A stretch of DNA of 64,000 nucleotides, from positions 62,001 to 126,000 of the forward strand of contig NZ_URAR01000002.1 in NCBI RefSeq assembly GCF_900545795.1, given 5' to 3'. Origin of the DNA: an uncultured Veillonella sp. (GTDB lineage: Bacteria; Bacillota; Negativicutes; Veillonellales; Veillonellaceae). The notes under the pieces are model-generated. The model made no database searches and was not told where the DNA came from. It saw nothing but the letters and a program-made list of their open reading frames with translations. Below are positions 7,881 to 16,720 of the stretch, in pieces; the stretch's first letter is position 1, and every line of letters begins with the position of its first letter. Both the position numbers and the translations under genes were made by a program.

Positions 7881-10430
7881 ATGAACATTCAGGAATTTAC
7901 TGATAAATTTTCTGAGGCTACGAAAAACCTATCCAAAGAAGAATCAATTGCATTATTAAAGTTATTCCAAAATTTATCTCAAGATATTAAGACAAATGGT
8001 GGAAGCACAACTAGCTATAAAGATTACAAAGCACCTCATTTCGATGGTGATATCAATGAATTAACTCCACGTATGAAACGCCTTCGCGAAGCATACTTAA
8101 AAGTTCGTCCTAGCGTAAGCATTCACCGCGCATTAGCTTTTACAGAAGTAACAAAAGCAAATGCAGGCTTACCTAAGAAAGTACTTCGTGCTAAATGTTT
8201 CCGTCGCGCTTGTGAAACTGCACCATTATTAATTCAACCTGATGAATTAATCGTAGGTCATCCAGGCGGTAAACCACGTGCTGGTTCCGTATCTCCTGAT
8301 ATTGCATGGCGCTGGGTTCGCGATGAGTTGGACACTATGGCTACTCGCCCTCAAGATCCATTCTTCATTAGCGAAGAAGACAAACGCATTTTACGCGAAC
8401 AAGTATTCCCATTCTGGGAAAACCGCAGCTTGGACGAAATTTGTGAACAACAATATCGTGATGCTGGCGTGTGGAGCATTTCCGGCGAAAGCGGCGTAAG
8501 TGATATGTCCTATCACCAAATCAATGGTGGTGGCGATACTTGCCCTGGTTATGACGTAGTGCTTATTAAAAAAGGTATCAATGGTGTTAAGAAAGAAGCT
8601 GAAGAACATTTAGCTAAACTTTCCATGGAACGTCCTGATGACATCGAAAAGATTTACTTCTACAAAGCTTGTATCGAAACTTGTGAAGGTATCTTAACAT
8701 ATGCACGTCGTTTATCCGACTATGCTCGTGAAATGGCTGGTTATGAGTCTGATGCTCAACGTAAACAAGAGTTAATGAAGATTTCTGAAATCTTAACTCG
8801 CGTACCTGCTAACCCACCAGAAACATTCCATGAAGCATTACAATCCATCTGGACTGTAGAATCCTTATTCATGGTAGAGGAAAACCAAACTGGTATTTCT
8901 TTAGGTCGTCTTGACCAATATATTTACCCAATGTTCAAAGCTGATATGGACGCTGGCCGCATGAACAAATTAGAAGCATTCGAATTATTGAGCTGCTTCA
9001 TCATTAAATGTTCTGAATTCATGTGGTTATCCTCCGAAGGTGGTTCCACATACTTCGCAGGTTACCAACCATTCATCAACTGTACAATTGGCGGTCAATT
9101 ACGTAAAGGTGGCGACGCTACTAATGATTTAACATACTTAATCATGGACGCAGTTCGCTTAACTCGTATGTACCAACCATCCTTGGCAGCACGTATTCAC
9201 AACCGTTCTCCACAAAAATACATGCAAAAAATCGTAGAAGTAGTTAAAGCTGGTCTTGGTTTCCCTGCTTGTCACTTCGATGATTGCCATATTAAGATGA
9301 TGCTTGCTAAAGGCTTCAGCTTAGAAGATTCCCGCGACTACTGCTTAATGGGTTGCGTAGAGCCTCAAAAATCTGGTCGTATTTACCAATGGACTTCTAC
9401 TGCGTATACACAATGGCCAATCGCTATTGAGTTCGTATTGAACCGTGGTGTAATGCAACTTAACAATCGTAAAGAAGGCATTGACACTGGCGATATTGAA
9501 GCATTCAAAACATATGAAGAATTTGAAGCAGCAGTTAAAGAACAAGTTGCTTACATCATTCGTCAATCCGCTATCGGTACAGTAGTAAGCCAACGCGTAC
9601 ACCGCGATGTAGCTCCAAAACCATTGATGTCCATCATGGTTGAAGGTTGTATGGAATCTGGTAAAGACGTTATGGAAGGCGGCGCTATGGTTAACAGTGG
9701 CCCTGGTATCGTATTCTCCGGTCTTGCTACATATGCTGACTCCATGGCAGCGATTAAGAAATTAGTATTTGATGATCGTAAATATACATTGACTCAAATG
9801 CGCGATGCTCTTAATGCTAACTTTGAAGGTTTCCAAAGCATTCATACAGATTGTGTAAATGCACCTAAATATGGTAACGATGATCCATATGCAGATAATA
9901 TTTGCCGCGATATCGTTAACTGGACTGAAGATGAATGTCAAAAATACGACATGTTATACGCTAAGTTCAGCCATGGTACATTATCCATTTCCAATAATAC
10001 ACCAATCGGTGCCTTAACTGCAGCAACAGCTAATGGTCGTAAGGCTTGGACTCCATTGTCTGACGGCATTAGCCCAACTCAAGGGGATGACAAATTAGGA
10101 CCTACAGCTATTATTAAATCTGTAAGTAAAATGGGTAACGAAGATATGACTATCGGTATGGTTCATAACTTCAAATTACTCAAAGGTATCCTTGAAACTC
10201 CAGAAGGTGAAAACGGCTTGATTACATTACTTCGTACAGCATCTATCTTAGGTAACGGGGAAATGCAGTTCAGCTATGTAGACAACGAAGTATTGAAAAA
10301 AGCCCAGGTAGAACCTGACAAATATCGTGATTTAATTATCCGCGTGGCTGGTTATAGTGCTTACTTCGTAGAACTTTGTAAAGAAGTACAGGACGAAATT
10401 ATTAGCCGTACTATGTTAGATCATTTCTAA
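7881..10430 (+). CDS. cutC: choline trimethylamine-lyase, glycyl radical enzyme CutC
   Basis: Glycyl radical enzyme, 849 residues from ATG 7881; an ATG at 7863 overlaps the AAGGAGG ribosome binding site. It cleaves choline to trimethylamine and acetaldehyde. Against the numbering I recall for Desulfovibrio alaskensis CutC, every diagnostic residue is present at a constant +3 offset: Y211, D219, F398, thiyl C492 and E494 in GCVEPQ, T505, and radical glycine G824 in RVAGYSAY. D219 and Y211 contact the trimethylammonium group in CutC, which argues against glycerol or propanediol dehydratase. The N-terminal 35 residues form an amphipathic helix (EESIALLKLFQNL) like an encapsulation signal. Codon usage is strongly biased, suggesting high expression. 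Confidence 0.96.
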   Translation: MNIQEFTDKFSEATKNLSKEESIALLKLFQNLSQDIKTNGGSTTSYKDYKAPHFDGDINELTPRMKRLREAYLKVRPSVSIHRALAFTEVTKANAGLPKKVLRAKCFRRACETAPLLIQPDELIVGHPGGKPRAGSVSPDIAWRWVRDELDTMATRPQDPFFISEEDKRILREQVFPFWENRSLDEICEQQYRDAGVWSISGESGVSDMSYHQINGGGDTCPGYDVVLIKKGINGVKKEAEEHLAKLSMERPDDIEKIYFYKACIETCEGILTYARRLSDYAREMAGYESDAQRKQELMKISEILTRVPANPPETFHEALQSIWTVESLFMVEENQTGISLGRLDQYIYPMFKADMDAGRMNKLEAFELLSCFIIKCSEFMWLSSEGGSTYFAGYQPFINCTIGGQLRKGGDATNDLTYLIMDAVRLTRMYQPSLAARIHNRSPQKYMQKIVEVVKAGLGFPACHFDDCHIKMMLAKGFSLEDSRDYCLMGCVEPQKSGRIYQWTSTAYTQWPIAIEFVLNRGVMQLNNRKEGIDTGDIEAFKTYEEFEAAVKEQVAYIIRQSAIGTVVSQRVHRDVAPKPLMSIMVEGCMESGKDVMEGGAMVNSGPGIVFSGLATYADSMAAIKKLVFDDRKYTLTQMRDALNANFEGFQSIHTDCVNAPKYGNDDPYADNICRDIVNWTEDECQKYDMLYAKFSHGTLSISNNTPIGALTAATANGRKAWTPLSDGISPTQGDDKLGPTAIIKSVSKMGNEDMTIGMVHNFKLLKGILETPEGENGLITLLRTASILGNGEMQFSYVDNEVLKKAQVEPDKYRDLIIRVAGYSAYFVELCKEVQDEIISRTMLDHF

Positions 10431-10460
10431 AAATAGTGCCGATAAGGTGACACGATAGGG

Positions 10461-11489
10461 GTGGATTTTTTGGAACAAACAATACAGCAACGAGCGCTTG
10501 CCCTCAAGGCAAAGCAAGATTCAAAGTTTAATCAAATAGGCCTCTTTATAGGTGTAGGTAGTGGTTTTTTATGGGGCTTAAATAATCTGTTATTCTCCTT
10601 GGGATATGGTTTTATACCAGAAGGTACAATAACTAGTATGATGGGAGCAAGTGCAGCGTTATATGCTATACCGCTTGCTTGTGCCGCTATTAATGATATT
10701 TGTGCGGCTATTGCAGTACTTTTCTACAATATCATTAATGGTATGGGACAAGAAGTATGGCGTACGTTTAAAACAAAGCCAGGTTTAATTGTGTGTTTGG
10801 CTGCTTTATTAGGGGGACCTATTGGACAGTCTACATACTTTATGGGATCGGCCATGGCCGGACCGGCTTATGCGCTTACCATTACCGCATTATATCCTAT
10901 CTTAGGTTGCTTATTCTCAAGAATTTTCTTGAAACAGCCAATTAATGCGCGTATGTGGGTTGGCATATTTATGTCAGTAATTGGCGCCATCATCGTAAGT
11001 TATGCACCACCAGATGGAGATGCTCCTAACTTTACATTAGGGCTTATTATGGCAGGTATAGCAGCATTTTGTTGGGGTACAGAAATCGTACTAGCAACAT
11101 TTGGTATGTCTATGGTTGACCCTAACATTGCAATTACATTACGCGAAATTACATCGGGTACTGTATTGGCTCTTATAGTCCTTCCTATCGTTGGTGGCTG
11201 GACCGCAGTTAGCGTTATTGCAGGGGAAACATCTGCAATTACAACACTTGCCGCAGCAGGTGCTGTTGGTGGTTTCTCTTACTTGTTATGGTATAGTGCT
11301 AATAACAAAGTAGGCTGCGCAAAGGGCATGGCAATGAACTCCACATTCGTTGTATGGGGTGTATTATTGAACATTATCTTCGGTAATATTACAGAAATTA
11401 CAACAAATATGGTAGTAGGATGTATTAGTGTAACTATTGGTGTAATTTTAGTTTCCATGAACCCATTAGATTTCTTTAGAAAAAAATAG
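10461..11489 (+). CDS. DMT/EamA-family membrane transporter in the cut operon
   Basis: Ten-helix drug/metabolite-transporter (EamA) protein, 342 residues, with the internal repeat typical of the family (GVGSGFLWGLNNLLFS in the first half, LIMAGIAAFCWGTEIVLA in the second). A hydrophilic 25-residue lead precedes the first helix. It lies between cutC and cutD, so import of choline or export of a product such as trimethylamine is plausible; substrate cannot be read from sequence. GTG 10461 is given as the start. TTG 10470 behind AGGGGTGG is equally possible and would remove three residues. Confidence 0.82.
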   Translation: MDFLEQTIQQRALALKAKQDSKFNQIGLFIGVGSGFLWGLNNLLFSLGYGFIPEGTITSMMGASAALYAIPLACAAINDICAAIAVLFYNIINGMGQEVWRTFKTKPGLIVCLAALLGGPIGQSTYFMGSAMAGPAYALTITALYPILGCLFSRIFLKQPINARMWVGIFMSVIGAIIVSYAPPDGDAPNFTLGLIMAGIAAFCWGTEIVLATFGMSMVDPNIAITLREITSGTVLALIVLPIVGGWTAVSVIAGETSAITTLAAAGAVGGFSYLLWYSANNKVGCAKGMAMNSTFVVWGVLLNIIFGNITEITTNMVVGCISVTIGVILVSMNPLDFFRKK

Positions 11490-11502
11490 GAGGCACATAC
11501 TT

Positions 11503-11787
11503 ATGGCTCAAGTTTTACCATTACGATTCCGTTTGCTTCACTTTTTTTCTACAGTAGAGAAAGCTAATGTGGATCAAATGATGGAAGGTTTACGCGCTGA
11601 ATATGGTACAGAAAGCCAATTTAAGCGCAGTAAATTTAAAGATCATGCCTTATCAATGATGGCCAATGGCGTTATTGATGAAGCAGAGCTCGGTATCACT
11701 GAAGATGGCGAGTTAGATGTATACTATTGTATTAGCGAAGAAGGTCGTAGATTGTTGAAAAACTATTTGCCAAAATCTTTCCGCTAA
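11503..11787 (+). CDS. small winged-helix-like protein of the cut operon, function unknown
   Basis: 94-residue soluble protein starting 14 bp after the transporter, with AGGAGGC in front. The secondary-structure pattern reads helix-helix-helix then a beta hairpin (ELGITEDGELDVYYCISEEGRRLL), which resembles a winged-helix fold with the ending common in PadR- and MarR-like proteins. I do not recognise a family. Sitting between the transporter and cutD, it could be a local regulator or a CutC/CutD accessory. No other regulator gene is visible within the 19-kb operon. Confidence 0.7.
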   Translation: MAQVLPLRFRLLHFFSTVEKANVDQMMEGLRAEYGTESQFKRSKFKDHALSMMANGVIDEAELGITEDGELDVYYCISEEGRRLLKNYLPKSFR

Positions 11788-11823
11788 TAGTCGATACTTA
11801 TTAAGCACAGTAGGGAGGGCGTT

Positions 11824-12777
11824 ATGTCTGAACAGCTTTGTATAGAGCGTAAGGCACGAATATTTAACGTCCAAAAGTACTCGATTTATGACGGCCCTGG
11901 CATACGGACGCTGATATTCTTCAAAGGATGTCCGCTCCGTTGCCGGTGGTGTGCGAATCCAGAGGGATTGGAACGTAAATATCAAGTGATGTTTCAAGAT
12001 AATTTATGTACACGCTGTGGTCATTGCGTTCCAGTTTGCCCTATGGATATTCACTCCTTAGTGCAAAATGGCGACAAGATTGACCATGTAGTCAATCGGG
12101 AAACAAATTGCATCGGTTGTCGTAAATGTGAAAGCGTATGTCCAAGAAAAGCGATACATATTGTAGGGCAAGATAAAACTGTTACTGAACTAGTTGAGAC
12201 AGTTCAAGAAGACTCCCTCTTCTATCTCAGTTCCGGTGGCGGTGTAACTCTTGGCGGAGGGGAAGTATCTACTCAGCCAGAAGCAGCCACTGATATTTTG
12301 CGCGAATGTCAAGCACTTGGAATTCATACAGCAATTGAAACTTGTGGGTATGCAAAATTAGAAAATCTCTTGATGATGGCAGAGCATCTCGATTTGTTCT
12401 TGTTTGATATTAAGCAGATTGATTCTGATACACATGCAGAGCTCACAGGGGTGCGCAATGAACTGATTTTAACGAATATCCAAGAGCTCTTAAAGCGTGG
12501 ATATAATGTTAAAGTTCGTATGCCTCTCATTCGAGGCCTCAATAGTCAGGATGAGACGATTCGAAAGACGATGGAATTCTTATTGCCGTATAAAGATTTA
12601 CCAAACTTTAAAGGCATTGATATTTTGCCATATCACAAGCTAGGCGTTAACAAATATGCCCAACTTGATAAGGAATACACAATTAAAGAAGATTTGTCTT
12701 TCAAACCAGAAGAGCTAGATCATATTGAAGCGATTGTTAAAGAATATGATATGGATGTAAAAGTCGTTAAACACTAG
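11824..12777 (+). CDS. cutD: CutD, radical SAM glycyl-radical-enzyme activase
   Basis: Glycyl radical enzyme activating protein, 317 residues. The radical SAM cluster motif is C36-x3-C40-x2-C43 (GCPLRCRWC). The activase insertion holds two further 4Fe-4S motifs: C62/C65/C68/C72 and C96/C99/C102/C106. SSGGGVTLGGGEV is the SAM-binding glycine-rich stretch. It abstracts hydrogen from the CutC radical glycine (G824) using S-adenosylmethionine and an external electron donor. The two extra clusters are typical of activases for dehydratase-type and TMA-lyase glycyl radical enzymes. Confidence 0.94.
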   Translation: MSEQLCIERKARIFNVQKYSIYDGPGIRTLIFFKGCPLRCRWCANPEGLERKYQVMFQDNLCTRCGHCVPVCPMDIHSLVQNGDKIDHVVNRETNCIGCRKCESVCPRKAIHIVGQDKTVTELVETVQEDSLFYLSSGGGVTLGGGEVSTQPEAATDILRECQALGIHTAIETCGYAKLENLLMMAEHLDLFLFDIKQIDSDTHAELTGVRNELILTNIQELLKRGYNVKVRMPLIRGLNSQDETIRKTMEFLLPYKDLPNFKGIDILPYHKLGVNKYAQLDKEYTIKEDLSFKPEELDHIEAIVKEYDMDVKVVKH

Positions 12778-12798
12778 CATTTAGAAAGAGGTTTTCCA

Positions 12799-14694
12799 AT
12801 GGATAGATTAAATCAAATACTAACTGAAATAGATAACCTCGGTCGTCAAGGGCGCGACGTAGAAATGTTGCCTTTGTTCGAAGATGCCATTGAAGAAACA
12901 CGCAGTCGCAATGATAAAGGTTTGCTAGCTCGCATTCTAAATGACTATGGTGGGGTACTGCGAAACACAGGGCAGTACGGTAAAGCGCAAGAGATTTTGA
13001 ATGAAGCAAAATCATTGGTTGCGAGTACAAGTGGTGTTAAAAGCCAAGCTTATGTAACTACCTTACTTAATGCAGGGACGAATCAGTTAGATTCAAAGAA
13101 TTTTGATGAAGCTGAAAAGGATTTTACCACGGCATTAAATATAGCGAATCAATTGAATATTCGCAATATTGTGTACGTGTCCTTGTGCAATAATTTAGGT
13201 AATTTGCATTTGCAACGCAAAGAATTTGATAAAGCCTATACGTATCAAAAAGAAGCGTTAGGCCTTCTTAGAACTCAAGAAAATAGTCGCGTAAAGCTCG
13301 CTATTTCTTGTAGTAATTTTGCAGAGACTTGTCGACTCATGGGCAAGACTGATGAGTACCAAGACTTAATGAATGAGTCGGTAGACTTATTATCTCAAGC
13401 TGTAGGGGAGAATCATCCTTTATATGCTACGGTAGTCAATAATATTGCGACTATGTTCTACAATGAAGGTAGCTATGAAAAAGCTTGCTCTTTAATGGAA
13501 GATGTGTTGCCGATTATGGAACGCACCTATGGAACAGATAGTAAAGGCTATCGCTTATTAACTCAAAATTTAAAAATAGTTAAAGAAAAACTAGGACAAA
13601 CTAGTTACAATCCACCGGCTAGCCAGAATTTTCAAGCTCAGCAGACATCAGAGGTAGTACTCGGCAGTGAGGAGTCACTAGATGACTTATTAGCAAAGGC
13701 TGGAGCTGCATTGATGGGCGAGAGCAGTGTAGGTAGTGCACCTAACCCTACTGTAGGGGGAGGCAGTACACGCTTGCAAGAAGATTTCTTGACACAAAAC
13801 TATTGGCCTGGATCAGGGCTTGCCTTATCTCATAGCCTTTTAAAAGAGGAAGTATATCCTATTTTAAAACAATCCTTCCCAGAACTCTTGCCACGTATGG
13901 CAGCAGGCTTAGTAGGGAAAGGGTCGGAATGCTTAGGCTATGATGATGAACTTTCTAAAGACCATGACTTCGAGAGTAAAGTACTTTTATTCTTGAGTAC
14001 AGCTGATTATTTAGCGCATCATGAAGCCTTAGAGAAGGCATTAAGCCATCTAGCTAAGGGCCATGCCTATGTGGTACCAACGCAAGATTTTTATCAAAAA
14101 TATACCCGCACATCTAAGGGGCCACAGACGCTTAGCGAGTGGCGCGATATACCGGAAGATTTCTTAGCTACGGCTACGACGGGCGAAATATTCTTTGATA
14201 ATCTTGGCGAATTTACTCAGATTAGAAATCATTTATTAGCCTACTATCCAAAGGATTTATGGCTGAAATACTTAGCTTATGAATGCATTAAGCTCGCGCA
14301 ATCAGGGCAATATAATTATCCGCGCTGTTTAAAACGCAATGAAATTGTAGCGGCTAATTTAGCCTTAAGTGAAGCGATGAATCATGCCATGGCTATTGTA
14401 TATATTTTAAATAAAGTGTATATGCCATTTTATAAATGGCGGCATAGAAAGCTTCAATCTTTGCCAATCTTAGGGGCAGAAATTGGACAAATTATCGAGT
14501 CAATGGTAAAAACAACTACGATTGACGAGGAAAATACAAATCGTGTAGAACGAATTTGTGAGTATATTATCGATCGGCTTCGCGAAGTAGGCTTAAGTCA
14601 TTCGCAGGACACATTCTTAGTGGCACATGGGTATGAAATTTTTAAACAGATTTCAGATCCAGCCTTACAGAATGAAAGTCCTTGGTCTAGATAG
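12799..14694 (+). CDS. TPR-repeat protein fused to a DUF4037 (nucleotidyltransferase-like) domain
   Basis: 631 residues. Residues about 1-265 are tetratricopeptide repeats (YGKAQEILNEA, FDEAEKDFTTALNIA, FDKAYTYQKEALGLL, YEKACSLMEDVLPIM). A Gly/Ser/Gln-rich linker covers about 270-325. The C-terminal ~300 residues match my memory of DUF4037, centred on GLVGKGSECLGYDDELSKDHDFE. That string has the GS followed by spaced acidic pairs seen in nucleotidyltransferase folds, so nucleotide transfer is an inference. Its partner is the DUF4125 gene that follows. Why they sit in a choline compartment operon is unknown; a modifying or assembly role is possible. Confidence 0.78.
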   Translation: MDRLNQILTEIDNLGRQGRDVEMLPLFEDAIEETRSRNDKGLLARILNDYGGVLRNTGQYGKAQEILNEAKSLVASTSGVKSQAYVTTLLNAGTNQLDSKNFDEAEKDFTTALNIANQLNIRNIVYVSLCNNLGNLHLQRKEFDKAYTYQKEALGLLRTQENSRVKLAISCSNFAETCRLMGKTDEYQDLMNESVDLLSQAVGENHPLYATVVNNIATMFYNEGSYEKACSLMEDVLPIMERTYGTDSKGYRLLTQNLKIVKEKLGQTSYNPPASQNFQAQQTSEVVLGSEESLDDLLAKAGAALMGESSVGSAPNPTVGGGSTRLQEDFLTQNYWPGSGLALSHSLLKEEVYPILKQSFPELLPRMAAGLVGKGSECLGYDDELSKDHDFESKVLLFLSTADYLAHHEALEKALSHLAKGHAYVVPTQDFYQKYTRTSKGPQTLSEWRDIPEDFLATATTGEIFFDNLGEFTQIRNHLLAYYPKDLWLKYLAYECIKLAQSGQYNYPRCLKRNEIVAANLALSEAMNHAMAIVYILNKVYMPFYKWRHRKLQSLPILGAEIGQIIESMVKTTTIDEENTNRVERICEYIIDRLREVGLSHSQDTFLVAHGYEIFKQISDPALQNESPWSR

Positions 14695-14704
14695 AGAGGT
14701 ATAT

Positions 14705-15262
14705 ATGCAGGTTATTGATAAGATTGCAAATTATGAATGGGATATGTTGCTAGCAACGCGCAGCAATCAAAAACATTTAGAATGCAAAAATAATAAATAT
14801 ATGTTTCTTCTTATGAGACGAAGTCAATGGAATGTATATCCTTTAGATATTCAAGCTTCCTATCTCAGAGACATTCACAAAGCTCTTAGTGAACGACGCA
14901 ATCTGATGATTGAAAAGTATGGGTATATGATGGAAGATACAGCGCCAGCGGCGTATGATCAGATTAAGAATGAACTACCTGCAAAAACGCCTAATAAGAT
15001 AGCTTTAGTAACGGAACTGTTAACATATCATAAGGCATGGTATGAAGAGGCAAAAACGATAGTACCTAAGACGGTAACATTAGGCCGCTCTGTAAGTGCA
15101 GATGGCACTAATGATACGTCCATAGATACATATCTAAAAGGTGAGTTCTTTACCTATAGTGAAGATACCTTGCAGCGTTTAGTCGCCTATGCTAAGGAGA
15201 TGAATCAGGCAGGTATAAATCTTATAGTAGAGACATATAAGCAGTATATAGAGTTACAGTAG
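14705..15262 (+). CDS. DUF4125-family protein
   Basis: 185 residues from ATG 14705 behind AGAGAGG. The open frame extends upstream to 14627 inside the previous gene, but that start has no ribosome binding site. The sequence WDMLLATRSNQKH, then FLLMRRSQWNVYPLDIQASYLRDIHKALSERRNLMIEKYGYMME, recalls DUF4125, a family often found next to TPR/DUF4037 proteins. It looks all-helical and soluble. Function is unknown; linkage to the DUF4037 gene is the main clue. Confidence 0.72.
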   Translation: MQVIDKIANYEWDMLLATRSNQKHLECKNNKYMFLLMRRSQWNVYPLDIQASYLRDIHKALSERRNLMIEKYGYMMEDTAPAAYDQIKNELPAKTPNKIALVTELLTYHKAWYEEAKTIVPKTVTLGRSVSADGTNDTSIDTYLKGEFFTYSEDTLQRLVAYAKEMNQAGINLIVETYKQYIELQ

Positions 15263-15273
15263 TGAGGGAAACT

Positions 15274-15624
15274 ATGGATGTATTAGATACGAATAAGCAA
15301 CGAATAATTCAAGAACTAGTCCCAGGTAAACAAGTTACGATGGCTCATATTATTGCTTCACCTGATGAAGAGGTGTATCAACGAATCGGTGTTGACCCCG
15401 TAGGAGCTATTGGAGTATTGACGATTTCACCAGCTGAAGGCGCTATTATAGCAGGCGATATAGCACGGAAGGCCGCCAATGTACACTTGGGCTTTCTCGA
15501 TCGGTTTACAGGGTCTTTAGTTATCACTGGTGATGTATCCAGTGTGGAAACAAGTGTTAATGCTATTAATGATACCCTTCATACGCTCTTAGGATTTACA
15601 CCAGCTACGGTTACAAAGGCTTAA
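15274..15624 (+). CDS. eutS: EutS/PduU-type circularly permuted BMC shell protein (copy 2)
   Basis: 116 residues from ATG 15274, preceded by GAGGGA at 15264-15269. An in-frame GTG at 15262 would add four residues but covers that ribosome binding site. The sequence RIIQELVPGKQVTMAHIIASPDEEVYQRIGVDPVGAIGVLTISP and FLDRFTGSLVITGDVSSVE is standard EutS. It is similar to but clearly diverged from copy 1 at 1550. The stop is followed 1 bp later by the second eutP-like gene, repeating the eutS-eutP pair. Confidence 0.9.
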   Translation: MDVLDTNKQRIIQELVPGKQVTMAHIIASPDEEVYQRIGVDPVGAIGVLTISPAEGAIIAGDIARKAANVHLGFLDRFTGSLVITGDVSSVETSVNAINDTLHTLLGFTPATVTKA

Positions 15625-15625
15625 T

Positions 15626-16075
15626 ATGAGACTTAAGATTATGATTATTGGCCCTAGGCAGTCTGGTAAGACGACCCTAGCTAATGTAATTGAAGATAAA
15701 GTCAACGAACTTAAAGCTACATCAGATATTCGATATGGTGAATATACTATTGATATGCCTAGTGGATATTTGGAAAGTCCGTGGATGTATGATTGTTTAA
15801 TCGCATCGAATCAAGATGCTAGTGTAGTGTTTTTCCTCGTAGATCCACTACAGCAAAAGCAGGAATATCCGCCTTCTTTCTCGAAATCTTTTCATGGGAC
15901 GATTTGTGGTATTATTACCAAATGTGATTTAGCTAATGAAGCTCAAATTCAAAAAGCCTACGATACTTTACAGTGGATTGGAATTACTGAACCAGTGATT
16001 GAATGGTCTAGTAAAACTGAACAAGGTAAAGAAGACATTTTAGCCTATAAAGAGTTTTGTAAGCTTCTATATTAA
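15626..16075 (+). CDS. eutP: EutP/PduV-like small GTPase-fold protein (copy 2)
   Basis: 149 residues with P-loop GPRQSGKTT near residues 9-17, VFFLVDPLQ in the switch region and TKCDLAN in the G4 position, a better NKxD-like match than in copy 1. The gene starts 1 bp after the stop of eutS copy 2, so coupled translation is likely. The pair pattern (eutS then eutP) is the same at both ends of the locus, which points to a block duplication or fusion of two compartment loci. Confidence 0.85.
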   Translation: MRLKIMIIGPRQSGKTTLANVIEDKVNELKATSDIRYGEYTIDMPSGYLESPWMYDCLIASNQDASVVFFLVDPLQQKQEYPPSFSKSFHGTICGIITKCDLANEAQIQKAYDTLQWIGITEPVIEWSSKTEQGKEDILAYKEFCKLLY

Positions 16076-16092
16076 TACATGGGAGCCAATGT

Positions 16093-16719
16093 ATGAAATT
16101 TATTACAGAAGATACGTTGCGATGGCAATATCGGCAAGCACCGTTTGAGTCATTTCACGTAGGCAAGGACACGCGCCTGACGCCAGAAGCGTATCAGTTC
16201 CTCGTAGACCGCCGGATAGTAGTCCACTATGAGGATCAAAAGCTTCAACCAAAAACAGGGAACAATAAAATATCTTCTGCAGAGGCATCTCCAAAAGCAA
16301 CCTCTTTTAATATGGGAGCTCAAGTCGGAGTTTCTATTGAATGGGCCTTAGCACATTTATTTGTGGCTCAAACGACGGTTGCTACCATGTGTCATCGCAG
16401 TCTTAGTGATAAACTAAAGAGCATACACGATACATTAGTGGCTGCTCAAGCGGCGATAAAAACACAAAAAGAGATTAGTTTAGCAGCATTAGAGTCTATA
16501 AAACATATGGCACCTGATGAAGAATTTGCTATACATCAAATTGCTGTGGAAGCACCTTATGCATTGTTTGTAGGACAGTTAAACTTGGTTAGAGTGAGCT
16601 GTTTAACAGCAATTCAGCAGATGAATGCAGATAGAACCTGTTTAACTAGTTATAAACAAGTGATGGCGGCTTGTGTCTGTCAAATAGAAGAAATTATTAA
16701 AGAATTAGCGGAGGTTTAA
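16093..16719 (+). CDS. EutT-like protein, N-terminal similarity only (putative relic or repurposed)
   Basis: 208 residues. The N-terminus (FITEDTLRWQYR, then LTPEAYQFLVDRRIVV) resembles the start of EutT, the ethanolamine-pathway corrinoid adenosyltransferase. The remainder, after a ~30-residue low-complexity stretch, is helical, with a segment rich in Ala, Ile and Gln. I do not see the histidine/cysteine metal motif expected of EutT. CutC needs no cobalamin, so adenosyltransferase activity would have no obvious use here. It may be a helical-bundle adaptor derived from EutT. The family link is moderate. Confidence 0.6.
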   Translation: MKFITEDTLRWQYRQAPFESFHVGKDTRLTPEAYQFLVDRRIVVHYEDQKLQPKTGNNKISSAEASPKATSFNMGAQVGVSIEWALAHLFVAQTTVATMCHRSLSDKLKSIHDTLVAAQAAIKTQKEISLAALESIKHMAPDEEFAIHQIAVEAPYALFVGQLNLVRVSCLTAIQQMNADRTCLTSYKQVMAACVCQIEEIIKELAEV

Positions 16720-16720
16720 T

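Noticed and set aside
7881..10430. CutC as a glycerol or 1,2-propanediol dehydratase
   Set aside because: The Y211-x7-D219 pair, F398 and T505 match CutC at a constant offset, and these contact the trimethylammonium group.
14627..14704. Upstream extension of the DUF4125 gene overlapping the TPR gene
   Set aside because: ATG 14705 has a good ribosome binding site and the extension does not resemble the family.
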